Shown: positions 12,236-24,796, numbered from the stretch's first letter. The stretch is 64,000 nt of DNA from Austropuccinia psidii (GCA_023105745.1 JALGQZ010000002.1:79377785-79441784), one strand, 5' to 3'. The notes: generated by a model not told the origin, from the sequence alone. Program-made: numbers and translations.

Positions 12236-13635
12236 TGTCAGCCTGTAACTCAAAGCAGAACACAAGCATGACTGCCAGAATACCATAAACCAATGGTAGA
12301 GCAAAATACCACCAAAACATGTAGCTGAGCCAAAAAAAACTCAAAATTTATCAAAAGAAATTGAAAACTCAACTCTTTCCAAATACGCAACTCCCATAAT
12401 CATAGGACAAAGAATAATAAAATTATTCAAGCTCAAAGCAGTCGCTGAGCATAAACCTTAATTTTCACCTTCCATCTGAAATCCAGAGAGAGAGGCTGAA
12501 CCCAATCAAATTGGTATTCAAATTGAATCTCTCAATCAGGGCTATTCAATGGTACTATTCAAATTGAGCTAGAACCAGAATTTTAGAAGTTATGGCCAAA
12601 ATAAGGTCAAATAAGGGTAAATATAATATTCACCTCTCATCCAACTTCTACAGTTTTAGTGTGAGATACCCAAAGTGGGGTCTCTTTGGAAAGAGAACAA
12701 ACAGGGGTATCTGATGGTGCCATCCATTTACCCATATCCCATTTAGAGCAAAAGTGATGGGGCAAACAAGTTTCATACATATCTTGAGATAATCATATAT
12801 CTGGATAATCAAAATTGAACAAGCCATAACTTTGCTATATTTAATGTTAAAAATACCAAATGATGTACCATTGTGTAGATCCCATCCAGGGCTAAATAAT
12901 GAACCAACTTTGAGCTCAATATCCTAAAAACTGACAAAGGTATAGCAGTTTTAAGGTTGAAATCTAACATTTAGACCAATACAGCTTTACTGTGGGATAC
13001 TATCCCATAAGTATGATTATGAGGTGTCAAATAGACAAAGAAGCTTGTTTATACTTCAATAACTCATAGTTCCGTCAAGTAAAAGGGTCAATACAGGTTC
13101 TGTACAGCTTCTGACGCATCAGAAGCACCAGAACACACCTCTAAACTCCATTGGTGAAAGGCTTCACCCTTTATAGGGTAAAAATGAAAACTTGTGGTTC
13201 GCAAACCACATTTCCACCCAATACCAGTCTTTATTGAGTTTTTAGAACCACAAACCAGCCCACAATAGTGATAACATTTGCTCTGTGGTCGTGTGCAGAG
13301 GTAAACAACCTCCCATTACCCCAGAACAAGATAGAAGGAGGCCAATCCATCATCCTGTTCTGAATATTCTTATGTGGTATAGCCTCATAAAGAAGTGGTA
13401 ATCTTAGAATTTAACAGGTATAACTAAAATTTTAAATATTGTAGGGCTTATTATTGTAAAACAAAAGTTAAACACTGCACCCAGGGCTATCAATATCACT
13501 CACCATCACTTAATTCCTTTAGTATAGCCCTTTTAACCATCTACTCACTGAATTATAATCATTATTTTAATTTCACACTCACAGTTATAGCTTTTTATTA
13601 TAATTTGACAGCTATATGAAAGAGTCACCCTGACA
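12236..13635 (+). repeat. 3' LTR of element D
   Basis: It is a direct repeat of 5333-6732 with the same length and is followed by the GAACC target duplication at 13636-13640. The inverted repeat seen in the 5' LTR is at 13107-13126. Confidence 0.95.
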
Positions 13636-13640
13636 GAACC

Positions 13641-14150
13641 ATTAAAAAATACTAATAATAAGAATAATCATACACAAAACTGGTCACCCCTCTTGCTATG
13701 TGTGTTTTGTTTTGCCATATCTTTATCTTTTTTTGAATTTCTTTTCTATTATCTCATTTATGTCAAACCTCCAGCTATTTCTTGGTTTTTGTTTCTTTGT
13801 TTCTTAACATTGGCTGAAATTCTTGAGTGTGGTTCTATTTTTAATCATTCTATTGATATTAATGAGGATAAAATTATACAATGAAATTAAAATTCCCCAG
13901 AATTTCATCCCAAAGAGCTTAAACCATAAGGGATGTATTTAAGACATAGACGCCCACCCTAATTTCCTTTTGTTGAGTTTTTTTTTGAAACATTAATACT
14001 TAAAAAGAAATTATGATACTGATACACTTGAAACCTTTTCTTTAGTTTTTGTTGTGTTTTTTCTTTATATATTTATGTATATTATATTTTTTATATTTTC
14101 TATTTTTTTTTATGGATATTTAAAAAAGAAATAAAACTAGAATTGATGAG
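13641..14150. other. AT-rich flank of element D, no gene seen
   Basis: T-rich sequence with one 63-codon plus-strand ORF (13693-13884) made of hydrophobic residues encoded by T-rich DNA; probably chance. It was contiguous with position 5332 before D inserted. Confidence 0.5.
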
Positions 14151-15822
14151 TTAAGAAACAGGAACATTATTATTATAGTAAAAAAAATCAGTGAGGATGT
14201 CAACATTTATTGTCAAGAGTATTCTTGAATTTGGCCTTCTTGGCTGTAAGTTCCTTTCTTATTTCTTGATTGATATATTTATCTTGAAACTTTTATCCAT
14301 TACTCAAATACTCATTATTAGTGTTTCCATTTTTATATTTTTTTCTTTCCATTCCTGATTCTGTGTTAAATTTTTCTACTTCCTTTCCAAATGGGCTTGC
14401 AAGCTTGGGAATAATGTTTTATTCTCAGTAATCCGAAAATATTCCTTTCCTTACTTAGTCTTCTTCTTCCTTTTAGTATTTTTATCTTTTATTTTCTCTT
14501 ATTTATTCTTAGGTTTAGTAAGATCTTCCAACCATTAATATGTTGCTTATCACATTGATTGTTGTTCCTAGAATTATCACTATTTTGATGCACAAGGTTG
14601 GCATTTGTAAAGGCCTGCCAACTTATATATCCTTCCCCAGGGAATTCCAGTTCTGTAAGTATAAATTATTTTTTATCTTCAACTTCTTCTTGTATTTCCA
14701 ATATACAAAAAAATCCATCTTGATTTTCATAATTTAATCTAGGAACATTTTTTTCTAAGATATTTGGTGAGTGTATTGTATTTCTATGAGATCATTTCCG
14801 CAATGGTTTCAATAAATGGAAGTTTTTTTAATTTTGAATTGATTTCATTTTCAAGAGTAAATTTATCATGAGCTTCCCAGGGTGTAAGGTTCTTTGATTT
14901 AATTCCTGTTGTATGTCAATCTGTCCAATAAGTTTATTTCCTCTTCAAATTTGTCCTTCAAGATTTTGAATTGAATATTTTGATCTATATCTTTTCTTAT
15001 TGAGGTATTGAAAGGGAATTCAGTTTTCAAAGGTTCCTCTTCTTGACCAAAAGATGTATTTTTCACTTGATTTTGGTCATTTCCCCTATGGTTTTTTCAA
15101 TTGTTTCTTTCTCAGTATAATTCTTCTCTCACAAGTCTTAAATCAATATTTTATATATTAGAGTATGATTTATTTTCTCCACTAATTCCTTTCATCAGAA
15201 CTCTAGAATCAATATCTTCAAATCTGATGGAAAAGTGATTTGTGACTTTTCAAAATTATTAAATTTCTTTTTTTGGGTAGCTCATGTCATAGGTACTTGA
15301 GTAAATCTGAGTGATGGATCCATTAACTCTTGTGGTAGAACTGATTCACTTTGACTAAAATTATTTTTCTTAATGATCTTACTGCATCCTTCATTGGATG
15401 TTCAATTTCTTGAGAATAGTTAGTATTATTTTAATGTCATTTTTCAATAGTATCATTCAAAGCTTCATTTAAACTTGCACATTCTTCAGATTTTGGCATT
15501 ATATCAATACTTTCCTTCTTAATTCTAAGGTGTCTTTTAGTAATAATTTCCTGATTTTTGGAAATTTCATATTCAAGGAAAGCTTATTTTTATGAGTTTA
15601 GTGCTTATTTATCAATTTGAGAACTGGTACCTTCATCTTTAGAGGTGAAACTAACTATTGTTACAACTGGCTTTATACTTGAATTCTGATTCTTTTTAAA
15701 TATTCCCTTTGAAAGGTACTTTGAAGATTTAATAGGTGGGAAATATTTTTGAATTTTTTTCTTCTGATGTCTTCAGGATTGTTGAAGCTATAAATGCTGA
15801 TTGCTTGAGATATTTGGTTACA
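14151..15822 (-). pseudogene. Decayed retroelement sequence, probably antisense gag (remnant H)
   Basis: Read on the minus strand this stretch, with 17524-17835, gives K/E/N-rich peptides with frequent stops, ending in a segment reading LEFPGEGYISWQAF that is reminiscent of the capsid entry motif (WPTFSGEGEYN) of element A. It is interrupted by a solo LTR. No full domain can be followed. It could be the gag of another old gypsy copy; the family is uncertain. Confidence 0.35.
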
Positions 15823-17518
15823 TTTGAGGGTTTACTATGAAACAAAAAGTAAAAATTACTAATATTTTACTTATTGTATTATTAATGGCCTAATTGTAAT
15901 GAGTAATAAAGCTGAAAATAATTATAATAATAAGTAATTAATAAAATAATATAATCTAATAAGCATATCAATAGAATATAAATTAATACATTTATGGCAA
16001 CTTACTAATGTTACAAACAATTTAAACAATAATATTACCAATATTAAACCTATGTATTAATATACATACTATTTATATCAATAATAGGAATATTATCAGT
16101 AATAATAGAGAAAAATATTACAATATAATAAAATAATGTAACCTCAACACTTGAAATAATAATTTTGAATAAATTTCTGCCTCAAAATGTAAATAAAACT
16201 TATTTACATTGTATTTACAATACAAAATAGTGAGGATTACAAATTTTACTATTTTTACATGGATTTCGAGATTTTGAGATAATTTGACAAATAACAATGA
16301 AGATTTTATTTAATCAAATATAAAAGATTTATTACTATAATATTCAACTTTTTTCTTTAATAATATAGGATTTTTATATTGAATGATAAAAAAATTTGCC
16401 TTTTATTTATTGGTTTTATTTTTTTTGTTGCATCTGAGGTGGAAATAGAAGAAGAAGGGGCCTTTTACAATGAATATTCTTCCTTCTAGTGACCTTATAC
16501 CCTCTAGTAGAAGATTAATGATTTTAATCGCTGGAATTTATCAGGATTTTAATATTTGGTGATGATTACAACATTATTATACCATTTTTTAGAGTTATCA
16601 CTATAACTCTAATTTTCTGACATCATAAGTTTGGAAAATGATTTAATTTTGTAAATTATAGTAGTTTAATCCTAGAATGCTAATATCTTCCATTTTTACC
16701 TCTTTTTAAACTGTTGAAGCTAAAATTAGATTAGAGTTATGGATCATAAATGATCATTTTTGAGCCTTAAATTTCATAATTAATAAATTTTAATTTTTTT
16801 ACTCTAAAAAACTTTGAGAGTGAGCTCTAGTAGCCTAGCATTTCCTTACTAAGCCTCCAAGTGTATCTCATTGCATCATAAAAACTCTATTTTTGATTAT
16901 TTTCCTTGTAGCTTATCATTTCTGTTGAAATTTACTATTTTGGACTTCAAACCATGATTTCCTAGGGTTGTACCTTTAATATAATTATCAAAATTACATC
17001 ATTATTCACACATTTATAGGAAGAATCTGAATATCTACTTTTTGATAATTTTGGATCGCTTTTGATTTGAAGTAGTCAACAGCTATTGCTATTTTTCCTG
17101 ATATTCTCTTATAAGTTTTAACCTTGTTTATAGCTTTCCAAAGAAATTTTATATATTTATTATTAAAGTTATTTGTTGGTAACTTTATTTTTTAATAAAC
17201 TCTTTAATGTGTGTAATTCAGATTTTATTATCTAAAAACCATTAATATATGCACTGATCATAAAAGTACATATATTCAGGTTATCTCAGTAAGCATTGGG
17301 TTTACAGATATGACATGAAGAAGTCATATATTTATCTTTTGATGGAAAATCTAATGGTATATTTATTTCTCACTTTTATTTATTGGTTTCTGAAATAATA
17401 AATAATTTATACTTTTTCATGGCATTTTTACTTGTTTTTGGATTATTATTTCAGCTACAATTTGTTTAAAGTTTTTTGTGACATTTTTGGATATGTGGTC
17501 ATATCTCAAATGCTAAAG
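15823..17518 (-). mobile_element. Solo LTR (family 1), degraded
   Basis: It aligns throughout with the solo LTR at 9229-11200 in the same orientation. Its ends are mutated (TTTGAGGG in place of TGTAAGG; TGCTAAAG in place of GGCTCACA). The flanking 5-mers TTACA (15818-15822) and CTACA (17519-17523) match at four of five bases. The sequence to either side appears to have been one remnant before insertion. Confidence 0.8.
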
Positions 17519-17523
17519 CTACA

Positions 17524-17830
17524 GGTATTTTTGTTTTATTTTATTGAGGTTAAAATTCTGTCAGATTCCATTCTTTAGGCTTTTAATTGACAGCTTTTGT
17601 ACTCATTGGAGTTAATTCCTCCTGAATTTTTACTTCTTCACTATCAAGTACTTGATGATACTTTTCCTCTAAATTTTCTTCATTTTGGGAGCCTGATCCT
17701 TTCTCTATTGGTAATTCTTTCCAATCTTCAAATATGAAAACTCAACATATTTCCATTCCTGCTTGTGGCTCTTATCTCCGTCCTACTTTCTATGGTGAAC
17801 AAATTGGTAAGCAAAGTCTTCTTCCATCTA
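17524..17830 (-). other. Continuation of remnant H, junction with copy C
   Basis: Minus-strand peptides are acidic and broken by stops. Homology to gypsy RT (copy C) starts abruptly at about 17830-17840, so either C was truncated here or a recombination joined it to H. No LTR marks the junction. Confidence 0.4.
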
Positions 17831-18768
17831 GCTCTATATAGCCTAATATTTCTCCTTTTTAAGTCCCCAACCATTCTAGATTTTCCATTATTTCATGCCA
17901 CTATGACTGGTGTAGCTATTTCTACCTCCTCATTGTGACAAACCTTTCTTACTACACCAAGGTCTAGAAGTTCTTTAATTTGGATTTCCAGAGCTTTTCA
18001 TTATTTGGGACTTTCTGGATATGAAGGTCTTCTCAAGAGTGGTGGGTAAGGTCTTTCAATATTAAGAATAATTTCAAATTCATGACCAAACCTTTCTTCC
18101 AGTGGCTCTTTATCTGATGAAAAGGCTTCTTTGTGATCATATAAAAGGGAAGAAAGTTCACTTTCTTGATTATACGTGAGATTAAGACTTATTTTAGCTT
18201 CATTTAACTGTTCATACTTGAATTTTTCTAACTCTAAGTTGACTGGTGATACTTTTTTTAATGTAATTTGTCTTTTAAATGGTAAAAAGGCAAATTTTTG
18301 ATGCTTATTGTCCCCAATAGTAAAGTATCTGTCTTTATTTTTATGTAAATCTACACCATACATGATTAAGTAATCATTTCCCAATACAAAATGGGTACTA
18401 GGGCAGTTTTCCATAGCAACAAATTCAAAATTTATTTTCAAATTTCCATTGATATGTGGAAATATGAAAGTAGTTTCAAATATGCCCAATGTTTTCCTGG
18501 GATTACTTGGACTGTTGAATTTTATTCCATAAATTGGCAACAATTGATCTTCCAAATTTGGTATGCAAGTCTTGAGAAAAGATTTTCCAACACAAGAGAA
18601 GAAGGCTCCCAGGTCAAGTAACAGCTTATTGGGTTTGTTTTCAATAACCACTTCTGTTATACAGGAGCTACCAGCTGTATAACCTTTTCCCCTGTTTGGT
18701 TTAGTTTTCATTAGTTGTGCATCTTTAATTCTTGATAAATCAAGCTTAACATTGCTTAATTGTGGCAA
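17831..18768 (-). pseudogene. Gypsy protease and start of RT (copy C)
   Basis: The minus-strand ORF 18768-18001 aligns with the start of pol in element A. It has the [13 protein letters not shown] leader, then the protease region where the catalytic DTG is changed to DLG (LLLDLGAFFSCVGKSF), the FVLGNDYL and [16 protein letters not shown] segments, and the pre-RT segment ([13 protein letters not shown]). Two stops follow at about 17996-18003; the frame then continues into the first RT motifs (LLDLGVVRKV, TPVIVAW, SRMVGD) and ends abruptly near 17835. With the protease motif lost and most of RT absent, it cannot be functional. Confidence 0.85.
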
Positions 18769-19690
18769 GTGGGAATAAGATTATATGATCTCAAAAGCTG
18801 AATTTATATTTTCTATATCTTTTGAAGATTCAGAAAATATTGATGATCTATCATATGAATTTTCCTCAATCAACTCACCATCTTTTTCAACATCAGTTTC
18901 CTTTTCAATGTCAATTTAATTGATTTTCCCCTTTCTTGGATATGAATTAGCTAAATGTGTGGTTCTCTGGCAAATATGGCACTTCCTGATTATATCTGCA
19001 GATTTATATTTCATGTTATTAGAATTTTCTTTGGGATTTTTCTCCACAGAATCTTTCCAAGGTGTATTAAACCTTGTTTTGAGGTTCACCCTACTAGAAC
19101 CAATTTTGGTTCTGGTGGTTACCTCTTTGAGTATATTGATAATATCTTCTTCTGAAGACTGTTCAGTAGTCCTGCTTTTAACAGCGTTTTCCAAATCACC
19201 TCCACATTTTCTTAGGCATTTTCTGTGAATCTTAAATTATGACATGTCAGGATATAATTCTGTTAATCTGTCTTTTTGTTGGAAAAACCAAGGTAAATCT
19301 CTATCTTTGTCAGAATTAAATTTGGAAGATTCAAAGGCTGTTTCCACTTTAAATCTCCAAGCATCATTGGCTGATTTGTTAATTATTTGGGTTTTCCACC
19401 AAGTCCAACTTTGGTGTCCATGTGCTTGTCTGAATTTGATATGCCATCTGTGTGCTGATCTGGTAAAAAAGGTGTTAAATATTTCTGTTGCCAATCTTTC
19501 TGGTAATTCAAAGCATTCTTTAATAATGTCAATACCGCTGTGGGATGAAATAAGGCAGTACCTTGAGGGGGAAATTATTGGTAAGTCTGTTTTGAATTTC
19601 AGAATTTTCCAATAACCATGGGTGCTAAGGTGTATTAGCTGCCCCTCTAAATAATACTGAATAGTCAGCCTACAGAGAATCACAAAATAA
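18769..19690 (-). pseudogene. Gypsy gag, capsid and nucleocapsid (copy C)
   Basis: The minus strand shows the capsid segment (19683-19237: WHIKFRQAHGHQSWTWWK, WRFKVETAFESSKFNSDKD, WFFQQKDRLTELYPDMS) that aligns with the same positions of A. It then shows LRKCGGDLENAVKSR and a zinc knuckle CHICQRTTHLANSYPRK in which the last cysteine is changed to serine-tyrosine. Breaks: a stop after PDMS, one after GKIN and one before the protease leader. Gag coats the RNA; this copy is dead. Confidence 0.85.
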
Positions 19691-20890
19691 AATAAGATTT
19701 GTGGCTTTAACAGATAGAGAAGACTTATCAGCAGTCTCTAAATCAGACCTATCAATAACACTACAGTAAAAACTCTGATCTAAAATTTCTGATAAAATAA
19801 ACACTAGATTTTTTTTATTTTATTTTAATAAAAGTGATGATAATATATATATATATATGTTTTGGGTTGCTGTTATTTTAATAAAACTAATAAGAATATT
19901 TTTTTTGTTTTTTTTTAATAAGAATGATAAGAATATATATATTTTTTATGGTTTTAGGTTGATTATAATGATTTTTTTGATATGAGTACTAATAATAAGA
20001 CTACTGGATTTGATTCTTTTAGGATTTTTTTTAATACTGAGTTTATTTCACTGCTACTTCTCTTTGTTAATAACACTCAGCTTTTGAGCAAGGCTACTAA
20101 GCTTTAACTACGGTTATACTACTATTCTTTACTAATACTAAGCTACTGAGCAAGGCTACTGAGCTTTTACTACGGTTATACTACTATTCTTCACTAATAC
20201 TAAGATACTGAGCAAGGCTACTGAGCTTTTCACTACTAAAACACTACTACTATTCTAGATATACTGCTAGTTCAGGGATGGTGGTGATCCTGGATAGTGG
20301 GAACTTGTTCCATGATGCTGGGGAAAATGAGGGAGAGGGGACCTCTATTCATAGCAGTTGGGCCTCCATAGAGCTTCTCAAAATAGGGTACTTAGAAAAA
20401 ATCATAGTTGAGAGGTTTTAGGTAGTGAGACGTGTAGTTTTGGTGTAGCAACGTGTTTCTTGAGAGAATTACGCTTCTGGTGCTTTTTCTTATCAAAATC
20501 ATGTGATGTATTTGAGATAATTTGGCTGGTGAGACTTTCTTTTTTCCAGAGTCATGTGAGGTCATTGAGATAATATTGCTGGTGATTTTTTCTTGAAGGT
20601 GGGGAAAGTATTTTTTGTTTCTATTTTTACGTATTTTATGAGAGAATTATGCTGGTGGTTTTATTTTAGTATTGTATCATTTAATATGGAGATCTCATCA
20701 TTTCTATCAAGTTTGATGCATGTTATTATTACTAAGGAAGCATTTGTTCTTGGAAAATATATTGTAATTTTATGCATAGCCTTGAGGTATTTCTTCTTTC
20801 AATTGAATCAAGGTGGGGAAAATACAGCTCTGATGCTGTGGTCCATCTTCATATACCTTTATATAGATTAACTCCTTTTAATTGCATGAT
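19691..20890. other. Unclassified block inside copy C gag
   Basis: It separates the gag coiled-coil part (20894 upward) from the capsid part (below 19690), where intact copy A has only a short linker. It contains poly-T/AT dinucleotide runs near 19810-19860 and a tandem repeat at 20086-20260. It behaves like an insertion, but I could not find TG...CA ends with a convincing duplication, nor any coding domain. Confidence 0.45.
20086..20260. repeat. 62-bp tandem repeat, about 2.8 units
   Basis: GAGCAAGGCTACT recurs at 20086, 20148 and 20210, each followed by AAGCTTT/GAGCTTT, ACTACGGTTATACTACTATT and ACTAATACTAAG. The units are nearly identical, so the array is younger than the surrounding decayed DNA. 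Confidence 0.85.
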
Positions 20891-20893
20891 TTG

Positions 20894-22310
20894 TTATTGA
20901 TGATGCAATAAGGTGGATAAATTCTTTGATACTATACTGTTTTGATAAGATCTTGAGGCTGTGTATTGTATATTTCTTTTTGAAATTTGTAGTTGTAATG
21001 TGTAAATCTGTTTTGCGTAATTCTTTTTATTATCAATTTTTTTCTTTTGTTTTATTTGTAAGCTTGAAGCTGGTACTAATGGTATGGAATACCACATTTC
21101 TGATGAATTCCATATGGTCATATTCTCCTTCACCACTGAAGTGAGATTTTGTACTTCTTTCAAAAGTGCTTGGCCCATTGATGGTTCTAAGCTATGGAAA
21201 GAGGTGAAAAATTCATTCTTTAATTGTGAGTTTTCTACATCCAATACTTGTGGGTTGGGAATTTTTGTACCCTCATTTTGATTCAGAGGTGTAGACATTC
21301 TTGGTAAGGTGTGCAGTAATAGTTCAATATCATTCATTTTACTGTTGCTACACCTTTGAGAATTTCTAAGCTCATGTTGGAAGCTTTGTATTAAATTTAT
21401 TACCTCAATTTCATACATATCTTCCTTATTTTACAATTCTTGCCATAATTCTGTCTGTCTAGTATTATCATAAATGACTTGATTAAACTTCATTGTTCAT
21501 TTTCATAACTCTTGTTTTGAGGTGTAAAAACACATTTTCAAGGCAGTTTTATATGTCTTTACTTAAGTCAATGAATTTGAAATATCATGAAGTACTTTCT
21601 TATTATCTTCTTTGATAATATTTATGGCTTGTTTTATTATTGTTTCAATTATGTCATCAATATTGAATTCATAATATTTGTCTGTTACTTCTTTAATAAT
21701 GTCAGATTGTTCATTCAACTTATTTCCAAATTAATTGTCATTATTAAAAGTTTTGATTGCTGTTAAAGCTTTTTTCAAAACATATAAGTGTCTCATTTAT
21801 CTTTCTCAGACTTAAACTATTTGTTTTCAGATTGTTACAAATTGATGAATTTTTATCAGAAATATAACTTTTTACATTATTTATAGCTATGTAAAAGTTT
21901 GTAATGCCATCCATAATATCAGGAATAATTTCTGATATTTTAGTCTGGCTTCCTCCTTTTATTGTAATTACATCGTTGTCCTGGCCATCTGAAATACATT
22001 CTCCATGGCATTCTGCTGAATCTTTGGAATTCTGTAGCCCTGGCTGTAGGTTTTTGTAGCTTGTTCTTTGCCTTTGCCCTTGTTCTGAGCTTTTGGTTGC
22101 TTTTTCACATTGAAATTTCTGCTGCCAGCTACTGGAGCTGTTCTTCTCACTTGCTTGGGTGGTGGAGGGTTGTTTTTCCTCCATTCTTCTGTTAAAAGCA
22201 TCATGTTTTTCTTTTCCATCAATGGATGCCATCCATTGAGTAACTTGAAAGTGTTGGGATGGCCCAGAAATTTTCTCACAGTCAGGTGAGAGTTCATGCA
22301 GTTTTTCCAC
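20894..22310 (-). pseudogene. Gag coiled-coil region, second frame (copy C)
   Basis: Two minus-strand ORFs (22310-21744 and 21418-20894) cover the part of Gag that links the N-terminal domain to the capsid. The first overlaps the N-terminal domain ORF (22417-21968) in the -1 frame and continues into a region rich in N, S, I and K. The second contains ELRNSQRCSNSKMNDIELL and EVQNLTSVVKENM. Element A has a comparable helical, charged linker (KLDSKLTKIASDIVELKK). Stops and frameshifts between the two pieces show decay. Confidence 0.6.
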
Positions 22311-22417
22311 ATATCTGCAAGGATCTGGTACTCTTTGTGCTTAAATTCATTGTTGTATGCCTTCTGACTGTCTTTGTAAATGTTCACTGAGGCTTCTTGG
22401 GGTAGTTTCAGCTCTGT
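21968..22417 (-). pseudogene. Conserved N-terminal Gag domain, first frame (copy C)
   Basis: This frame opens after a TGA at 22420-22418 and stops at a TAA at 21970-21968. It encodes LPQEASVNIYKDSQ, then NCMNSHLTVRKFLGH..LLNGWHPL, a basic linker (KGKGKEQATK) and YRIPKIQQNAMENVFQMART. The same domain is found in frame 2 of element A (MNSYLHIKSFLG, GGWRPLS, AMDSVFNMARTL) and in copy B. Nucleotide differences from A in the final segment fall mainly at third positions of this frame, so this was the translated frame. Two Glu/Lys codons after MARTTM are now TAA. Function beyond being the N-terminal part of Gag is unknown. Confidence 0.7.
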
Positions 22418-23015
22418 TCAAAGGTAAAACGGTATTATCAGCTTCAGAACGGCATAACTTGTTAGTTTGGGATTCATTAACTGACCCTTGTTCTTCTGTA
22501 ACTGTTTGTATTCTGCCATAATCACTACTATGACCTTTTTGAGAGCTGCTTTAGTGGTTATAACTTGCTCCTGATCTGGTTTAAGGCATATTTATGATTA
22601 AAAAGCTTAAAAAATAGTAATTCCATGTCAAAAAACTTACTATTGGCCAAATTCTTTGCCTTCTGAAGGGTATTAATTATGTCCAAGTTAATCAATTCAA
22701 AAGAAATTGGCTCTGGTTGGTTGTTCTTATTTATAATAACTGTGCCTTTCTAGTCATACTTGGCAGCACTGGCAGGAATAATGCTAGTAGCTGTTGATTC
22801 AGTTTCAATATTTTCTTGTCTTACCACATTGTCAGACACTAAAATAAATGATGAAAGCAATTAATTAAGTAAAAATAGGTTTTTCAAAAGAGAAATGAAA
22901 AAATAAAGCCTCACTTCTAATATGAAAAAGTTTCATTTTTTATGGATTTTTCAGCTTTTTCAATATAAGAAAAAGGATTCACAAATAGTAAAAGGATATG
23001 TCACAGGTAAAATAT
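22418..23015 (-). other. 5' leader of copy C with short conserved ORF
   Basis: On the minus strand a T-rich tract ending in AG (22840-22839) is followed by TG and a 29-codon open stretch (22836-22750) that starts S-D-N-V-V and is rich in E, T and S. Copies A (40292) and B (27602) have the same layout in the same phase. It may be the first coding exon of Gag with its 3' splice site. The rest is AT-rich and non-coding. Confidence 0.5.
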
Positions 23016-23033
23016 CATGGCCGGGCCCCCAAA
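23016..23033 (-). promoter_or_regulatory. Primer-binding region of copy C
   Basis: On the minus strand TTTGGGGGCCCGGCCATG directly follows the LTR end. It differs from element A (39900-39917) at two positions. Confidence 0.65.
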
Positions 23034-24791
23034 TGTAAGGTGTGGATATGAAACTTTGATTAAAAATCAAGTAATTTTCCTGTCCTCAAAATTTTTATAT
23101 GGTAAAAATTGATCAAAAATAATATGAAATAAGATTTTTAATAAAAAACACACCAATTCTTTTTTAACTTTATAAGTATAAAAAAAGAATATTATAAAGA
23201 TTTATTTTTTACCAACAATAAACATTTATCCAAAAATACTCTAAAAGGTATATTTAAGGCTACAAAAGAAATTGCTTTGAGAGCAATTTCAACTGGAATT
23301 AATTGAGCAAAGGACTGAATGCAATTAATATAGAAACAGAGTATTTAAAAAGAATATTAAAGAGAAAACGCGCCTAAAAGTGACCAGAGTGAATTTGGAA
23401 ACAAAGTGACAAATCTAACAGTGGTGAAAGATGCTTTAATTCACTTATGGGGTGGTTTAAGGGTAAAAATGATTATAATAATTTTTCAAATTGCTGAAAG
23501 GTTTGTAATTACTTATAAAGGGTGTTTTTAATGCTTTATTAATTGGTTTAACAGTGTTTAAACTAATGAAAAAGGAAAAGATTCTAACATGAAGAGAAAA
23601 GTGGGGCAAAGAAGGCATTCATTTATAGCCACCAATGTTCTTACTAAAATAGTTTCAGTCCTGGAAAATACTATGATAACAGAAAAGCCAACTATGTCAT
23701 CATTGAACCCTGGTTTAGACCAAAAAAGGGCTGGCTTTAGCCATTTTAGCCCCTTAAATGAGCCATTGCTATCGTAATACCTGGTTTCAAGCCTTCAAAA
23801 CACCTCAGAATCTGTGTAAGAAACATAAATACCAGTTAAAACTGGTTTTAAAATGATTGTTTTATCTTAAGGGAAGTTTTACCTTCTTGGCAACAGTTAA
23901 AACTGCCCTGGTTGGTATCAAAACCTCATCATCAATTGAGTCACAGACCCTGTGACTCAATTCAAGGACAAAAGTGATGAACCTTTGCCTGTATTTTGAC
24001 ATCTCACACCTGTCAGAAAGCAGTTTGGGGGTCTGGCTCCCTTGAAGCCAAGATTCCTTTTCCCCCTCCAAAATTAATCTTTCAAATTTATTTTTTTTCT
24101 AATTCCTCATAATGTAAGATACTTGGAATTTACACATGCAATTTAATTTGGTTTTACAGTTACAAAACTGTAATATTTGATACCTCATATGTAAATTACA
24201 ATTCACTCATGTAATACACACGCACATTTTGACATTTTAATTGAAAATACTTCAATTCCTCATAGCTTCTAAGCTACACAACACCTCAATTTTAACACAA
24301 TAATTGATGGTTAACACCACATGTTGGCTAGCTTAAATTAAGGTTTTTAGTACTTTCAATTTTTATACAGAAAATACCAAAAACTTAATTTAAGCTTATT
24401 TAGAGTTGAGTTACAGAAATTTCACCCAGAGGTGACCCCCCTTATTTTTTATGAGGAATCCAATGGTGAACCAATTTTCTTATCTTTATTTATTGGATAA
24501 AAATCTATAATAGTTTTTATTTAAATTCTTCCAAAAATATTTTAATGTCAGTAGTTTTGTTAAAAATTAATATTTACTTAATTTTTTCAAGTAAAAATGT
24601 GTTTTCACAATTTTAAATTTCAATGTAATTTTATTTTGAATTATAATTAAATTTTCAATTTTGTGAATAAATTTATATTTATACTTTAATATTTGCTTTG
24701 ATAATATAAATAAATTTATTTTATTTATAATTGTATCTTGTTTCATTATTTGTGGTCTTTTGGGTATATGAAGATACCTCTAAGGCTCACG
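23034..24791 (-). repeat. 5' LTR of copy C (LTR family 2)
   Basis: It aligns with 1258-3095 in reverse orientation. In plus coordinates it starts TGTAAGGTGTGGATATG and ends CTAAGGCTCACG, where the terminal CA is mutated. The following five bases belong to the duplication of the solo LTR at 24797, so the target duplication of C cannot be read. Confidence 0.9.
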
Positions 24792-24796
24792 ATTTT

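Larger units (their letters stand above)
5333..13635 (+). mobile_element. Gag-only (non-autonomous) LTR retrotransposon, element D
   Basis: This complete element has two 1400-bp LTRs (5333-6732 and 12236-13635) that start TGTCAGCCTGT and end in TG(T/A)CA. The target-site duplication is GAACC at 5328-5332 and 13636-13640. The internal region carries a decayed gag and then runs into the 3' LTR with no protease, RT or integrase. The primer-binding region (TTTTGAGGGCCTGGCC) matches the pattern of gypsy elements A-C, which suggests it was mobilised by that lineage. A solo LTR (9229-11200) has inserted in its gag; without it the element is about 6.3 kb. The two LTRs differ at many positions, so the insertion is not recent. 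Structurally it fits what plant workers call TR-GAG elements. Confidence 0.9.

Noticed and set aside
19695..20869. AGATT on both sides of the unclassified block as a target duplication
   Set aside because: The left side would start TGTG, but the right side ends in AT, not CA, and no LTR family matches. A 5-bp match alone in AT-rich DNA is weak.
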